6,610 nt of DNA from Bacteroidota bacterium (GTDB lineage: Bacteria; Bacteroidota; Bacteroidia; Flavobacteriales; Weeksellaceae). Below, piece after piece: positions 1 to 6,239 of this stretch; the first letter of the stretch is position 1, and every line of letters starts with the position of its first letter. The notes under the pieces are model-generated. The model saw only the letters and a list, made by a program, of their open reading frames with translations. It was not told the origin of the DNA and searched no databases. The stretch spans positions 1 to 6,610 of the forward strand of contig JAEZWE010000068.1 in assembly GCA_023420435.1 (NCBI GenBank). Direction: 5' to 3'. The translations under genes and the position numbers were made by a program.

Positions 1-2
1 CT

Positions 3-1112
3 ACAAGAGAACTGGTAGTACAAGTTGCAGAAATTTTAGAAAATTTAACCCAAAATTTAACGGCAAGAGTTATTGGCGTTTACGGAGGTAAAAACATCAA
101 TACGCAGAAATTACTTTTTAATGAGGGTTGCGATATTCTGGTAGGAACACCGGGAAGAGTAATGGATTTGTCTATTGATAACGCTATTTCTCTGAAAGAA
201 GTTCAGAAATTAATTATTGATGAATTTGATGAAATGCTGAACTTAGGTTTCCGACCTCAACTGACGCATATTTTCGAGATGATGAAGGAAAAAAGACAAA
301 ATATTTTGTTTTCTGCAACGATGACGGAAGCGGTGGATGATATGTTGGAAGAATATTTTGCCGGTCCTATCGAAATTTCATTGGCAAAATCGGGAACTCC
401 ACTTGAAAAAATTGAACAATCTGGTTACAAAGTAGAAAACTTCAATACCAAAGTAAACTTACTGGAATATTTGCTAAAAAATGATTCAGAAATGTCGAAA
501 GTTTTAATTTTCTGCAACAATAAGAAACATGCAGATTTACTTTTTACTAAAATTGAAGAGTTGTTTCCTGAAAATTTTGATGTCATCCATTCCAATAAAT
601 CTCAGAATTATCGTTTGAACGCTTTGAAATCTTTTCAAAATGAAGAAATTAGAGGATTGATTACCACAGATGTAATGGCTCGTGGTTTGGATATTTCGGA
701 TATTACGCACGTTGTTAATTTTGAAGTTCCGGAAGTTCCGGAGCAATACATCCATAGAATTGGTAGAACAGGACGTGCAGATAAAGACGGAAAAGCAGTT
801 ACTTTTATTACCAAAAAAGAAGAAGAACAATTATTGGATATTGAATTATTGATGGATAAGGAACTTCAAATAATAGAATTTCCTAAAGAAGTAAAAATTA
901 ATCCAAAGAAAATTTCTTCGGAAATTGAAGAAGTAAAAATGAAAAATGCCCATACCATTAAAATGGAAGAAGGAGGTGGCGCATTTCATGAGAAAAAAGA
1001 TAAAAACAAAAAGGAAAATTGGGGAGGACCAAGCAAAAGAAAACCGCCCAAGAAATTTGGTTCAAACAGAGCCCAACAGAAATCTAAATCTAAAGCGAAA
1101 AGAAAGAAATAA
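3..1112 (+). CDS. DEAD-box ATP-dependent RNA helicase, RhlE-like (5' end missing)
   Basis: This is the C-terminal 369 residues of a superfamily 2 RNA helicase, which remodels RNA or RNA-protein complexes in the cytoplasm using ATP. The frame is already open at the window edge, so the ATG at 162 is internal. Visible motifs in order (fragment numbering) are TREL with Q (Ia, residues 1-7), GG, TPGR (Ib), DEFD (II, 73-76), SAT (III, 104-106), VLIFCNN (IV), TTDVMARGLD (V) and HRIGRTGR (VI, 251-258). The Q motif and Walker A must lie upstream of the window. The last ~70 residues are a Lys/Arg-rich low-complexity tail, as is typical of RhlE/DeaD-type proteins and probably RNA-binding. Motif II has Phe where the name-giving Ala sits; both acidic catalytic residues and the final Asp are kept, so activity is expected. 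It converges on a lipoprotein gene with a shared terminator. The family call is very safe; the exact subfamily is inferred. Confidence 0.95.
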   Translation, partial: TRELVVQVAEILENLTQNLTARVIGVYGGKNINTQKLLFNEGCDILVGTPGRVMDLSIDNAISLKEVQKLIIDEFDEMLNLGFRPQLTHIFEMMKEKRQNILFSATMTEAVDDMLEEYFAGPIEISLAKSGTPLEKIEQSGYKVENFNTKVNLLEYLLKNDSEMSKVLIFCNNKKHADLLFTKIEELFPENFDVIHSNKSQNYRLNALKSFQNEEIRGLITTDVMARGLDISDITHVVNFEVPEVPEQYIHRIGRTGRADKDGKAVTFITKKEEEQLLDIELLMDKELQIIEFPKEVKINPKKISSEIEEVKMKNAHTIKMEEGGGAFHEKKDKNKKENWGGPSKRKPPKKFGSNRAQQKSKSKAKRKK

Positions 1113-1142
1113 AAAAAACCGGAAAATTTTCCGGTTTTTTTT
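1111..1142. terminator. Bidirectional intrinsic terminator, perfect 32-bp palindrome
   Basis: The sequence reads A8-CCGG-AAAA-TTTT-CCGG-T8, identical on both strands. In RNA it forms a CCGGAA-type stem followed by a U-tract, whichever strand is transcribed. The helicase stop codon (TAA, 1110-1112) overlaps its left edge and the stop of the minus-strand lipoprotein gene (1143-1141) overlaps its right edge, so one element serves both convergent genes with no spare sequence. Confidence 0.93.
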
Positions 1143-1584
1143 ATTTTGTAAATGTGTAAGTTGTTTTGTCTAAGGTACCATCATAGTCCGAATCCAAACC
1201 TTCTGTATAAATTTGAAGTTCAGAAGTAGTAGCTTTTAAAACTTTATATTTATCTAAAGCTCCAATAATCAAAATTTTATTAACGTTATCGTATGTGTAA
1301 TTCTTTTGATAATTTACGGTTAAACCACAACTGTTAGACGAAGTTGCCAGTTCAAACATCGAAACGTATACCATATTATCGGATTCAAACCTGTAGAAAG
1401 ACTGTTTTGTACAATCAGTTGCATCTTTTTCAACGGTTGAATTGTCTGCTCCGGAAATAATTTTAGATTTAGACAAATACCAGTTTCCAATAAGCGTATA
1501 GGCAGGATCATCACTTATATCATTTTCTTTACATGAAGAAAAAGTGAGGGCAGATAAAATTCCTAAGAGAAATATTTTTTTCAT
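1141..1584 (-). CDS. Lipocalin-like lipoprotein, copy A (147 aa)
   Basis: The start is placed at 1584, not at the longer in-frame ATG at 1638, because this gives a clean lipoprotein signal peptide: MKKIFLLGILSALTFSSC, with Cys18 as the lipidated residue. The mature protein is ~130 residues. It begins with an acidic stretch (KENDISDD), followed by a G-x-W start typical of lipocalin-like beta-barrel domains (GNW at 33-35) and alternating beta-type sequence. Cys58 and Cys86 could form a disulfide. Residues 131-139 (DSDYDGTLD) fit a DxDxDGxxD calcium-loop pattern. It is clearly paralogous to the next minus-strand gene: both share SGADNS, DCTK, a YxYD..NKIL segment and the acidic loop. No ligand or enzymatic role can be read from the sequence. 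It probably sits in the outer membrane, possibly surface-exposed. The lipoprotein call is strong; the fold is inferred. Confidence 0.85.
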   Translation of the reverse strand: MKKIFLLGILSALTFSSCKENDISDDPAYTLIGNWYLSKSKIISGADNSTVEKDATDCTKQSFYRFESDNMVYVSMFELATSSNSCGLTVNYQKNYTYDNVNKILIIGALDKYKVLKATTSELQIYTEGLDSDYDGTLDKTTYTFTK

Positions 1585-1597
1585 GAAACAGATAAAT

Positions 1598-1612
1598 CTT
1601 TGTATTACAAAG
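1598..1612. repeat. 15-bp inverted repeat CTTTGTA-T-TACAAAG before lipoprotein copy A
   Basis: Perfect 7-bp arms around a single central base lie 14-28 bp upstream of the copy A start and overlap the putative -7 box and transcription start. This is where a repressor operator would sit, but no regulator is identified. The left arm is not kept upstream of copy B, so chance is a real alternative. Confidence 0.35.
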
Positions 1613-1638
1613 CAACTGAAAAAAAATGAATTCAGCAA
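1608..1638 (-). promoter_or_regulatory. Putative flavobacterial promoter for lipoprotein copy A
   Basis: On the minus strand a TTG (1638-1636) is followed after 20 nt by TTGCTTTG (1615-1608). The Bacteroidota consensus is TTG-N17-23-TAnnTTTG; the second base of the -7 box deviates. Transcription would start near 1603, giving a leader of roughly 20 nt. Support comes from a nearly identical element upstream of the paralogous copy B. Confidence 0.45.
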
Positions 1639-1670
1639 CTTTTTGACATTTACAGCCTTTTTTTTAATTT

Positions 1671-2132
1671 TTATTTTACGAAATAAGCAAAAGTTCGGTC
1701 TTTCATTCCATCTCCATCATAATCTTTTACTTCCTGCAAAATCACCATTTCTTTAGCATTTAGAGAAATTATTTGAAGATAATCTTCTGTATTATCATCT
1801 TTATAACAGGATAAAATTTTATTAGGAACATCGTAATGATAATATCCACCTACTTCTGAAAGTAAAGTACAATTGCTTCCACCATCAGAATAAATTTCAA
1901 AATGCAAATTTTTATCCCCCAAAAATTCGTAAGTACTGGTTTTTGTACAGTCATCTGCTTCCACCGAAGACATTTCACTGTTATCAGCACCAGAAGTCGT
2001 TACAAATTTTGAAATACTCCACGTTCCTACCAGCATTTGTTCCGGCGTTAAAGTGATTATGGGATCTTCTTCATTATTACAAGACGAAAGTGAAAGAAGA
2101 GATAAAGCACCTATAAAAAATATTTTTTTCAT
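1671..2132 (-). CDS. Lipocalin-like lipoprotein, copy B (153 aa)
   Basis: This is a small exported lipoprotein with signal peptide MKKIFFIGALSLLSLSSC and lipidated Cys18, followed by an acidic tether (NNEEDP). The start at 2132 gives the only sensible signal peptide. The mature domain starts with LVGTW (GxW at 36-38), the hallmark position of lipocalin-like barrels. It shares SGADNS, DCTK, a conserved second Cys (88), a Y-x-YD..NKIL strand and a C-terminal acidic loop with copy A 86 bp downstream. Here the loop is DYDGDGMKD (137-145), an even better match to the DxDxDGxxD calcium-binding pattern. Cys62 and Cys88 match Cys58 and Cys86 of copy A; Cys109 is extra. No intrinsic terminator is visible after it on the minus strand, so read-through into copy A is possible. 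Function unknown; likely an outer-membrane or surface protein. It diverges from the aminotransferase gene across 166 bp. Confidence 0.85.
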   Translation of the reverse strand: MKKIFFIGALSLLSLSSCNNEEDPIITLTPEQMLVGTWSISKFVTTSGADNSEMSSVEADDCTKTSTYEFLGDKNLHFEIYSDGGSNCTLLSEVGGYYHYDVPNKILSCYKDDNTEDYLQIISLNAKEMVILQEVKDYDGDGMKDRTFAYFVK

Positions 2133-2150
2133 TGAAAAAAGTTAATATTA

Positions 2151-2180
2151 CAAATCAAAGGAAAAAAAATATTTACACAA
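2151..2180 (-). promoter_or_regulatory. Putative flavobacterial promoter for lipoprotein copy B
   Basis: On the minus strand TTG (2180-2178) is followed after 19 nt by TTGATTTG (2158-2151), one mismatch from the Bacteroidota -7 box TAnnTTTG. The 13-bp segment TTGnTTTGTAATA spanning the box is shared with copy A apart from one base, while the surrounding intergenic sequence has diverged. The predicted leader is only about 15 nt. Confidence 0.42.
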
Positions 2181-2210
2181 AAAAAATAAAGTTAAATTTT
2201 AATTTTCACG

Positions 2211-2226
2211 AAGATTAAATAATCTT
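2211..2226. repeat. AT-rich inverted repeat AAGATT-N4-AATCTT in divergent intergenic region
   Basis: Six-base perfect arms around AAAT lie between the divergent starts of lipoprotein copy B (2132) and the aminotransferase (2299). It could be a regulator site serving either promoter. In sequence this AT-rich, arms of six bases can easily arise by chance. Confidence 0.2.
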
Positions 2227-2274
2227 AAAATTCTAAAAAATCCAAGTATTTTTTTTTCTTTAGATAAATAGCCT

Positions 2275-2282
2275 TATTTTTG
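2275..2282 (+). promoter_or_regulatory. Putative -7 box for the aminotransferase gene
   Basis: TATTTTTG matches the Bacteroidota -7 consensus TAnnTTTG exactly and lies 16 bp before the ATG at 2299, implying a leader of about 10 nt. No TTG is present at the usual -33 distance; that stretch is a T-run (2249-2258) followed by CTTTAG. The match is good, but the region is T-rich. Confidence 0.5.
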
Positions 2283-2298
2283 AGAATTAAAGCAATTT

Positions 2299-3423
2299 AT
2301 GAAAAAAATTCAGATGGTTGACCTTCAAAGTCAATACTACAAAATAAAAGCAGATGTTGATAATGCCGTTTTAAATGTGATGGATTCTGCCTCTTTTATT
2401 AACGGACCAGAGGTAAAATCTTTCCAAACAGAATTAGAACAGTATTTGGATGTAAAACATGTAATTCCCTGTGCAAACGGAACGGATGCTTTACAAATCG
2501 CTTTAATGGCTTTAGATTTAAAAGAAGGTGATGAAGTTATAACTGCCGATTTTACTTTTGCAGCTACCGTAGAAGTCATTCATCTTTTGAAATTGAAATC
2601 CGTTTTGGTTGATGTAGATTACGACACTTTTACCATCGATACTGAAAAAATAAAAGCCGCTATTACACCGAAAACCAAAGCTATTATTCCGGTTCACCTT
2701 TTTGGACAATGTGCCAATATGGAAGAAATTTTGAAAATTGCGAAAGAAAATAATCTTTTCGTGATTGAAGATAATGCCCAAGCTATAGGTGCCGATTTTA
2801 TTTTTTCTGACGGAACTTCTAAAAAATCCGGAACGATGGGAACCATAGGAACAACTTCTTTTTTTCCATCCAAGAATTTGGGCTGTTATGGAGATGGAGG
2901 CGCTATTTTTACTAATGATGATGATTTAGCTTATAAATTAAGGGGAATTGTAAACCACGGAATGTACGAAAGATATTACCACGATGAAGTTGGGGTAAAT
3001 TCTAGATTAGACAGTATCCAAGCTGCGGTTTTAAGAAAAAAACTTCCCAATTTGGATAATTATAACGATGCCAGAAGAAAAACGGCTGATTTTTATGATG
3101 CTGCTTTTGAAGAACATCCACATATTTTAACGCCAAAACGTGCCGAAAATTCAACGCATGTTTTTCATCAATATACTTTAAGAATTTTGAACGGAAAAAG
3201 AAATGAATTGCAACAGTTTTTAGCTGAAAAAGAAATTCCGGCGATGATTTATTATCCTGTAGCTTTGAGAAAACAAAAAGCGTATTTTCAGGAAAGTAAT
3301 GATGCTGATTTTGCCCATACTGATCAACTTTTGAACGAAGTAATTTCTCTTCCAATGCATACCGAATTGGACGAGGAACAGCTGAAATATATTACAGACG
3401 CAGTGTTGGAATTGATGTCATAA
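2299..3423 (+). CDS. DegT/DnrJ/EryC1/StrS family PLP sugar aminotransferase
   Basis: This 374-residue protein is full length for the family, which transfers an amino group (usually from glutamate) to a keto-sugar nucleotide in the cytoplasm for surface polysaccharide or glycan synthesis. Seen in the sequence are VDLQ at the N-terminus, GTDAL (61-65, PLP phosphate contact), VIEDNAQAIGA (155-165) with Asp158 for the PLP pyridine nitrogen, SFFPSKNLGCYGDGGA (187-202) with Lys192 as the Schiff-base lysine, and VNSRLDSIQAA (233-243). From memory, the CANGTDALQ, SFFPSK-LGCYGDGGAIFTNDD and VGVNSRLD segments closely resemble WbpE, the UDP-3-keto-GlcNAcA aminotransferase, so a UDP-3-amino-sugar product is plausible. 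No dehydrogenase (WbpB-like) or acetyltransferase (WbpD-like) gene is adjacent, so the substrate remains open. It is monocistronic, with its own -7 box and terminator. Family assignment very sure, substrate inferred. Confidence 0.95.
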   Translation: MKKIQMVDLQSQYYKIKADVDNAVLNVMDSASFINGPEVKSFQTELEQYLDVKHVIPCANGTDALQIALMALDLKEGDEVITADFTFAATVEVIHLLKLKSVLVDVDYDTFTIDTEKIKAAITPKTKAIIPVHLFGQCANMEEILKIAKENNLFVIEDNAQAIGADFIFSDGTSKKSGTMGTIGTTSFFPSKNLGCYGDGGAIFTNDDDLAYKLRGIVNHGMYERYYHDEVGVNSRLDSIQAAVLRKKLPNLDNYNDARRKTADFYDAAFEEHPHILTPKRAENSTHVFHQYTLRILNGKRNELQQFLAEKEIPAMIYYPVALRKQKAYFQESNDADFAHTDQLLNEVISLPMHTELDEEQLKYITDAVLELMS

Positions 3424-3443
3424 TCTCAAAAAAAATAAATTTT

Positions 3444-3478
3444 AAAAAATCCGGACTTTTGAAGTTTGGATTTTTTTT
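3444..3478 (+). terminator. Intrinsic terminator after the aminotransferase gene
   Basis: The stem AAAAAATCCGGACTT pairs with AAGTTTGGATTTTTT around a 3-nt loop (TTG), followed by more T. Two pairs in the stem are G-U, which hold in plus-strand RNA but become C-A mismatches on the minus strand, so the hairpin works mainly in the plus direction. It lies 20 bp past the stop codon and separates this gene from the sensor kinase operon. Confidence 0.85.
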
Positions 3479-3581
3479 ATTTATAATCCTTAAAAATTTT
3501 TATCAATTTTAAGAAATAAAATAATTTTATTTTGAAGAATCTTATTTTTATTTCTATTTTTATAAATTAAAAAAACCACAA

Positions 3582-5579
3582 ATGAAACTGTATCGCCATG
3601 AAAGAAAATTCTTACTAAGAATTAAATTTCCCCTTTTTACCTTTTTCTTTTTTCTTTTTTTTGGAACTTTTTCTAAATTCTCTGCGCAAGATGTAATGCA
3701 AGTTATTAATGCCAGAAAAGCAGAACTTGCTTCTGCGCAAGATTTGAAAAAGAGAGCAACCATTTACTCAGATCTCACATGGTATTATGCAAGTGTTTCT
3801 ATTGATTCCGCTTTGGCTTACGGTAAAAAAGCAATTGTTAGTGCAGAAGAATTAGGCGATAAAACACTTCTTTCTCAGGTTTACAGTGATTTGGGGGCGG
3901 TACACTTCCGGAATAATGATTTTAAAAATTCTGAAAAAAATTATTTGAAATCTTATCATCTGCGTAAAGAGCTCAATAATTTACCTGGAATCGCAAAACT
4001 CAATAATAATTTGGCGACCATTTATCAAAGTACTTTTCAATATAAAAAAGCGATGAAAATGTATTTGGAAGCATTAACTTATTTTGAAAATACAGGTGAC
4101 GAAAAAAATGTAAACACTACAAAAGGAAATTTAGGACTTTTATTTGTCGATCTGAAAGATTATAAAAATGCTGAAAATTATTTAAAATCATGTATTTCTT
4201 ATTTTGAAAATCAACCAAAATCTGTTGAAATTTCAAACAAATTATGTGAGAATTATCTCAATATTGGTAAAGCCTATCAAATGGTTAAAAATTATGAGAA
4301 AGCCGAAGTTTTTTATCAAAAAAGTTTAAAAATTTGTGGACAGGTTGGTAATAAACAAGGTCTTGCATTTTCCAATAGAAATATTGCAAACCTTATCACC
4401 ATCAGAAAAAAAGAAATCGATTCTGCAGCTTTAGAAAAGATAAAAGCATCTCAAAAATATCGGGATGAATTCAATTCCAAATTGGATAGCGAAAGTAATA
4501 AAATAGATTATGCACAAAGTTTAATTCTAAATAAAGAATTTGAAAAAGCTAAAGAAGTACTTCTAGAAATAAAGCCAGTTTTTCAAAAAGAACAATCCAA
4601 AGAAAATCTTCAAAGTGTCTATAAACTTTTAACCAATGTTTATCAAAACACCAATAATTCAGACAGCGCAGATTATTATTTTAGTCAGTATTTAGCCTCA
4701 ACAGAAACGTTGGTTAATAATTCGGTAAGACAGGAATCTACAGAGTTGGAAAAAAAATATCAAACATTAAAAAAAGACAAAGAAATTCTTCAAAATAAAA
4801 ACCAACTATACCGAAGAAATGTTTACATTTTTTCGCTTGGTGCCTTATTTCTCGCAGGTTTAGCGGTTGCTTTTTCCATTTTCCGGCACCGAAAAAAGAA
4901 CGAAAAAATAAAAATCCAGAAAGAAATTTTGCATCAGCAGGATTTAGCCACAAAAGCAGTAATGAAAGCGGAAGACAACGAAAGAAAAAGAATGGCTACA
5001 CATTTACACGATGGTGTTGCGCAACTTTTGGGCGCTGCCAATATGAATGTGGAAGCTTTGGGTGATTTCCGAGATGATGATACAGCATTCGACAAAATTC
5101 TTGAAAAAACTAAAAATATTTTGGATGATGCTATTACAGATGTTCGTGGATTATCGCATCAAATGATGCCCAATATGTTGATAAAAAGTTCTTTGGGAAA
5201 TGCTTTGCAAGATTTAATCGAGAAGTCGAATTCACCAAAATTACATATCAATTTAAAATTAGACGGTTTACAGGAAGATTTGGATAAAAATATTCAAGTG
5301 GTGATTTACAGAATCATTCAGGAATGCATTAATAATACGATAAAACATGCTCAAGCAAGTAAAATTGATATTTATGTAAAGCAAAATACGAAAGAAGTGG
5401 AAACCGAAATTTCAGATAATGGAGTAGGCTTCAATACCAACGAAGTTTCTTCCAAATCTTCCGGTTTAGGATTGGAAAATATAAAATCCAGAATTGATAT
5501 GATGAAAGGAAAATTTGAAATCGAGAGCAGTAAAAATACCGGAACAAAAATTAATGTAAAAATACCGTTGAACCAATGA
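3582..5579 (+). CDS. TPR-repeat membrane sensor histidine kinase (HisKA_3/HATPase_c)
   Basis: This 665-residue protein senses a signal and phosphorylates the regulator encoded next. A basic N-terminus and very Phe-rich hydrophobic core (13-33), with likely cleavage after Ala35, form a signal peptide. Residues ~40-375 are mostly helical tetratricopeptide repeats (recognisable units near 95-130, 138-172, 178-210, 222-255, 304-335 and 343-375), predicted periplasmic. A coiled-coil stretch leads to one membrane helix (~414-434), then a cytoplasmic coiled coil. The dimerisation/phosphoacceptor domain has the H-box ERKRMATHLHDG with His476. The ATPase domain has an N-box ending in Asn585 (QECINNTIKHA), G1 DNGVGF (612-617) and G2 GLGLEN (628-633). 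All catalytic motifs are intact. The ATG at 3582 is used because it yields the signal peptide and follows an A-rich leader. Only a weak -7-like TTATTTTG (3527-3534) is seen upstream. The stop overlaps the regulator start. The stimulus is unknown. Confidence 0.95.
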   Translation: MKLYRHERKFLLRIKFPLFTFFFFLFFGTFSKFSAQDVMQVINARKAELASAQDLKKRATIYSDLTWYYASVSIDSALAYGKKAIVSAEELGDKTLLSQVYSDLGAVHFRNNDFKNSEKNYLKSYHLRKELNNLPGIAKLNNNLATIYQSTFQYKKAMKMYLEALTYFENTGDEKNVNTTKGNLGLLFVDLKDYKNAENYLKSCISYFENQPKSVEISNKLCENYLNIGKAYQMVKNYEKAEVFYQKSLKICGQVGNKQGLAFSNRNIANLITIRKKEIDSAALEKIKASQKYRDEFNSKLDSESNKIDYAQSLILNKEFEKAKEVLLEIKPVFQKEQSKENLQSVYKLLTNVYQNTNNSDSADYYFSQYLASTETLVNNSVRQESTELEKKYQTLKKDKEILQNKNQLYRRNVYIFSLGALFLAGLAVAFSIFRHRKKNEKIKIQKEILHQQDLATKAVMKAEDNERKRMATHLHDGVAQLLGAANMNVEALGDFRDDDTAFDKILEKTKNILDDAITDVRGLSHQMMPNMLIKSSLGNALQDLIEKSNSPKLHINLKLDGLQEDLDKNIQVVIYRIIQECINNTIKHAQASKIDIYVKQNTKEVETEISDNGVGFNTNEVSSKSSGLGLENIKSRIDMMKGKFEIESSKNTGTKINVKIPLNQ

Positions 5580-6217
5580 AAGTTGTAATTGTTGACGACC
5601 ATAATATTATTATTGAAGGACTGGAAATGCTGCTGGGTTTTGAGAAAAATGTGGAAATTGAAAAAACCTATCAGGACGGTTATGATTTTTTAACAGATTT
5701 AAGAAATCAATTAGTAAATCCTGAAATTGTTTTAATGGATTTGATGATGCCTACCATCAACGGTTTGGAACTTTCCAAAATTTTGAAAAAAGAGTTTCCA
5801 AAAATTAGAATTATTGTTCTTTCCATGAATTGTGATGCAAAAATGGTTTATGAGCTCATTGAAAAGAACGGGGTAGAAGGCTATCTTTCCAAAAAAATAA
5901 AAAGAACAGAATTGTCAGCCGCTTTAAAAGATGTGAAATCAGGAGATATACATCTTTCAGAGGAGGCTACAAAATCTTTAGAAGCATTTAAGAAAAAAAT
6001 TATTGAATATCCAGAAATAAAACTTTCGGCAAGAGAAAAGGAAATAGTAAAGGAAATGATGAATGGTCTTACCAACAGAGAAATTTCTGAAAAACTTTTT
6101 ATCTCCGAATCTACAGTAGAAACACACCGCAAGAATATTTATCGAAAAACTGAAGCACATAGTTTACCAAAACTAATACAAATGGTAAATGATTTGAATT
6201 TATTGGAAACTATTTGA
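5576..6217 (+). CDS. NarL/FixJ-family two-component response regulator
   Basis: This 213-residue cytoplasmic transcription regulator has the standard length for a receiver plus LuxR-type HTH. The receiver (1-~120) shows the acidic pair Asp7-Asp8, phospho-acceptor Asp55 in VLMDLMMP, Ser83 at the conserved Ser/Thr position (VLSMN) and Lys106 in GYLSKK. The output domain (~148-205) has LSAREKEIVKEMMNGLTNREIS and then the recognition helix around SESTVETHRKNIYRK (177-191). Its ATG overlaps the kinase stop in an ATGA, so the two are almost certainly translationally coupled and form a cognate pair. HisKA_3 kinases normally pair with NarL-type regulators, which fits. No intrinsic terminator is seen directly after it. 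An inverted repeat of NarL-site geometry lies in the following intergenic region and is a candidate target. Family and pairing are sure; target genes are inferred. Confidence 0.95.
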   Translation: MKVVIVDDHNIIIEGLEMLLGFEKNVEIEKTYQDGYDFLTDLRNQLVNPEIVLMDLMMPTINGLELSKILKKEFPKIRIIVLSMNCDAKMVYELIEKNGVEGYLSKKIKRTELSAALKDVKSGDIHLSEEATKSLEAFKKKIIEYPEIKLSAREKEIVKEMMNGLTNREISEKLFISESTVETHRKNIYRKTEAHSLPKLIQMVNDLNLLETI

Positions 6218-6239
6218 CCAAAAAAAATAAAAAAATTGA

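Noticed and set aside
162..164. ATG at 162 as the helicase start
   Set aside because: The same frame is open back to the window edge and encodes motifs Ia and Ib (TREL, TPGR), so the gene begins upstream of the window.
946..1173. Plus-strand 75-codon ORF over the helicase tail
   Set aside because: It is an out-of-frame reading of the Lys/Arg-rich tail and runs through the terminator; no independent evidence.
1585..1638. Longer start for lipoprotein copy A, adding 18 residues
   Set aside because: The extension places extra Cys and aromatic residues before MKKIF, destroys a textbook lipoprotein signal peptide, and covers the predicted promoter; the paralog starts exactly at MKKIF.
1544..1756. 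Plus-strand 70-codon ORF crossing the gap between the two lipoprotein genes
   Set aside because: It is antisense to the signal peptide of copy A and the end of copy B, has no recognisable domain and no promoter, and arises from the low-stop antisense of signal-peptide codons.
3002..3355. Minus-strand 117-codon ORF inside the aminotransferase gene
   Set aside because: It is fully antisense to a conserved coding region, with no domain or promoter; a shadow frame.
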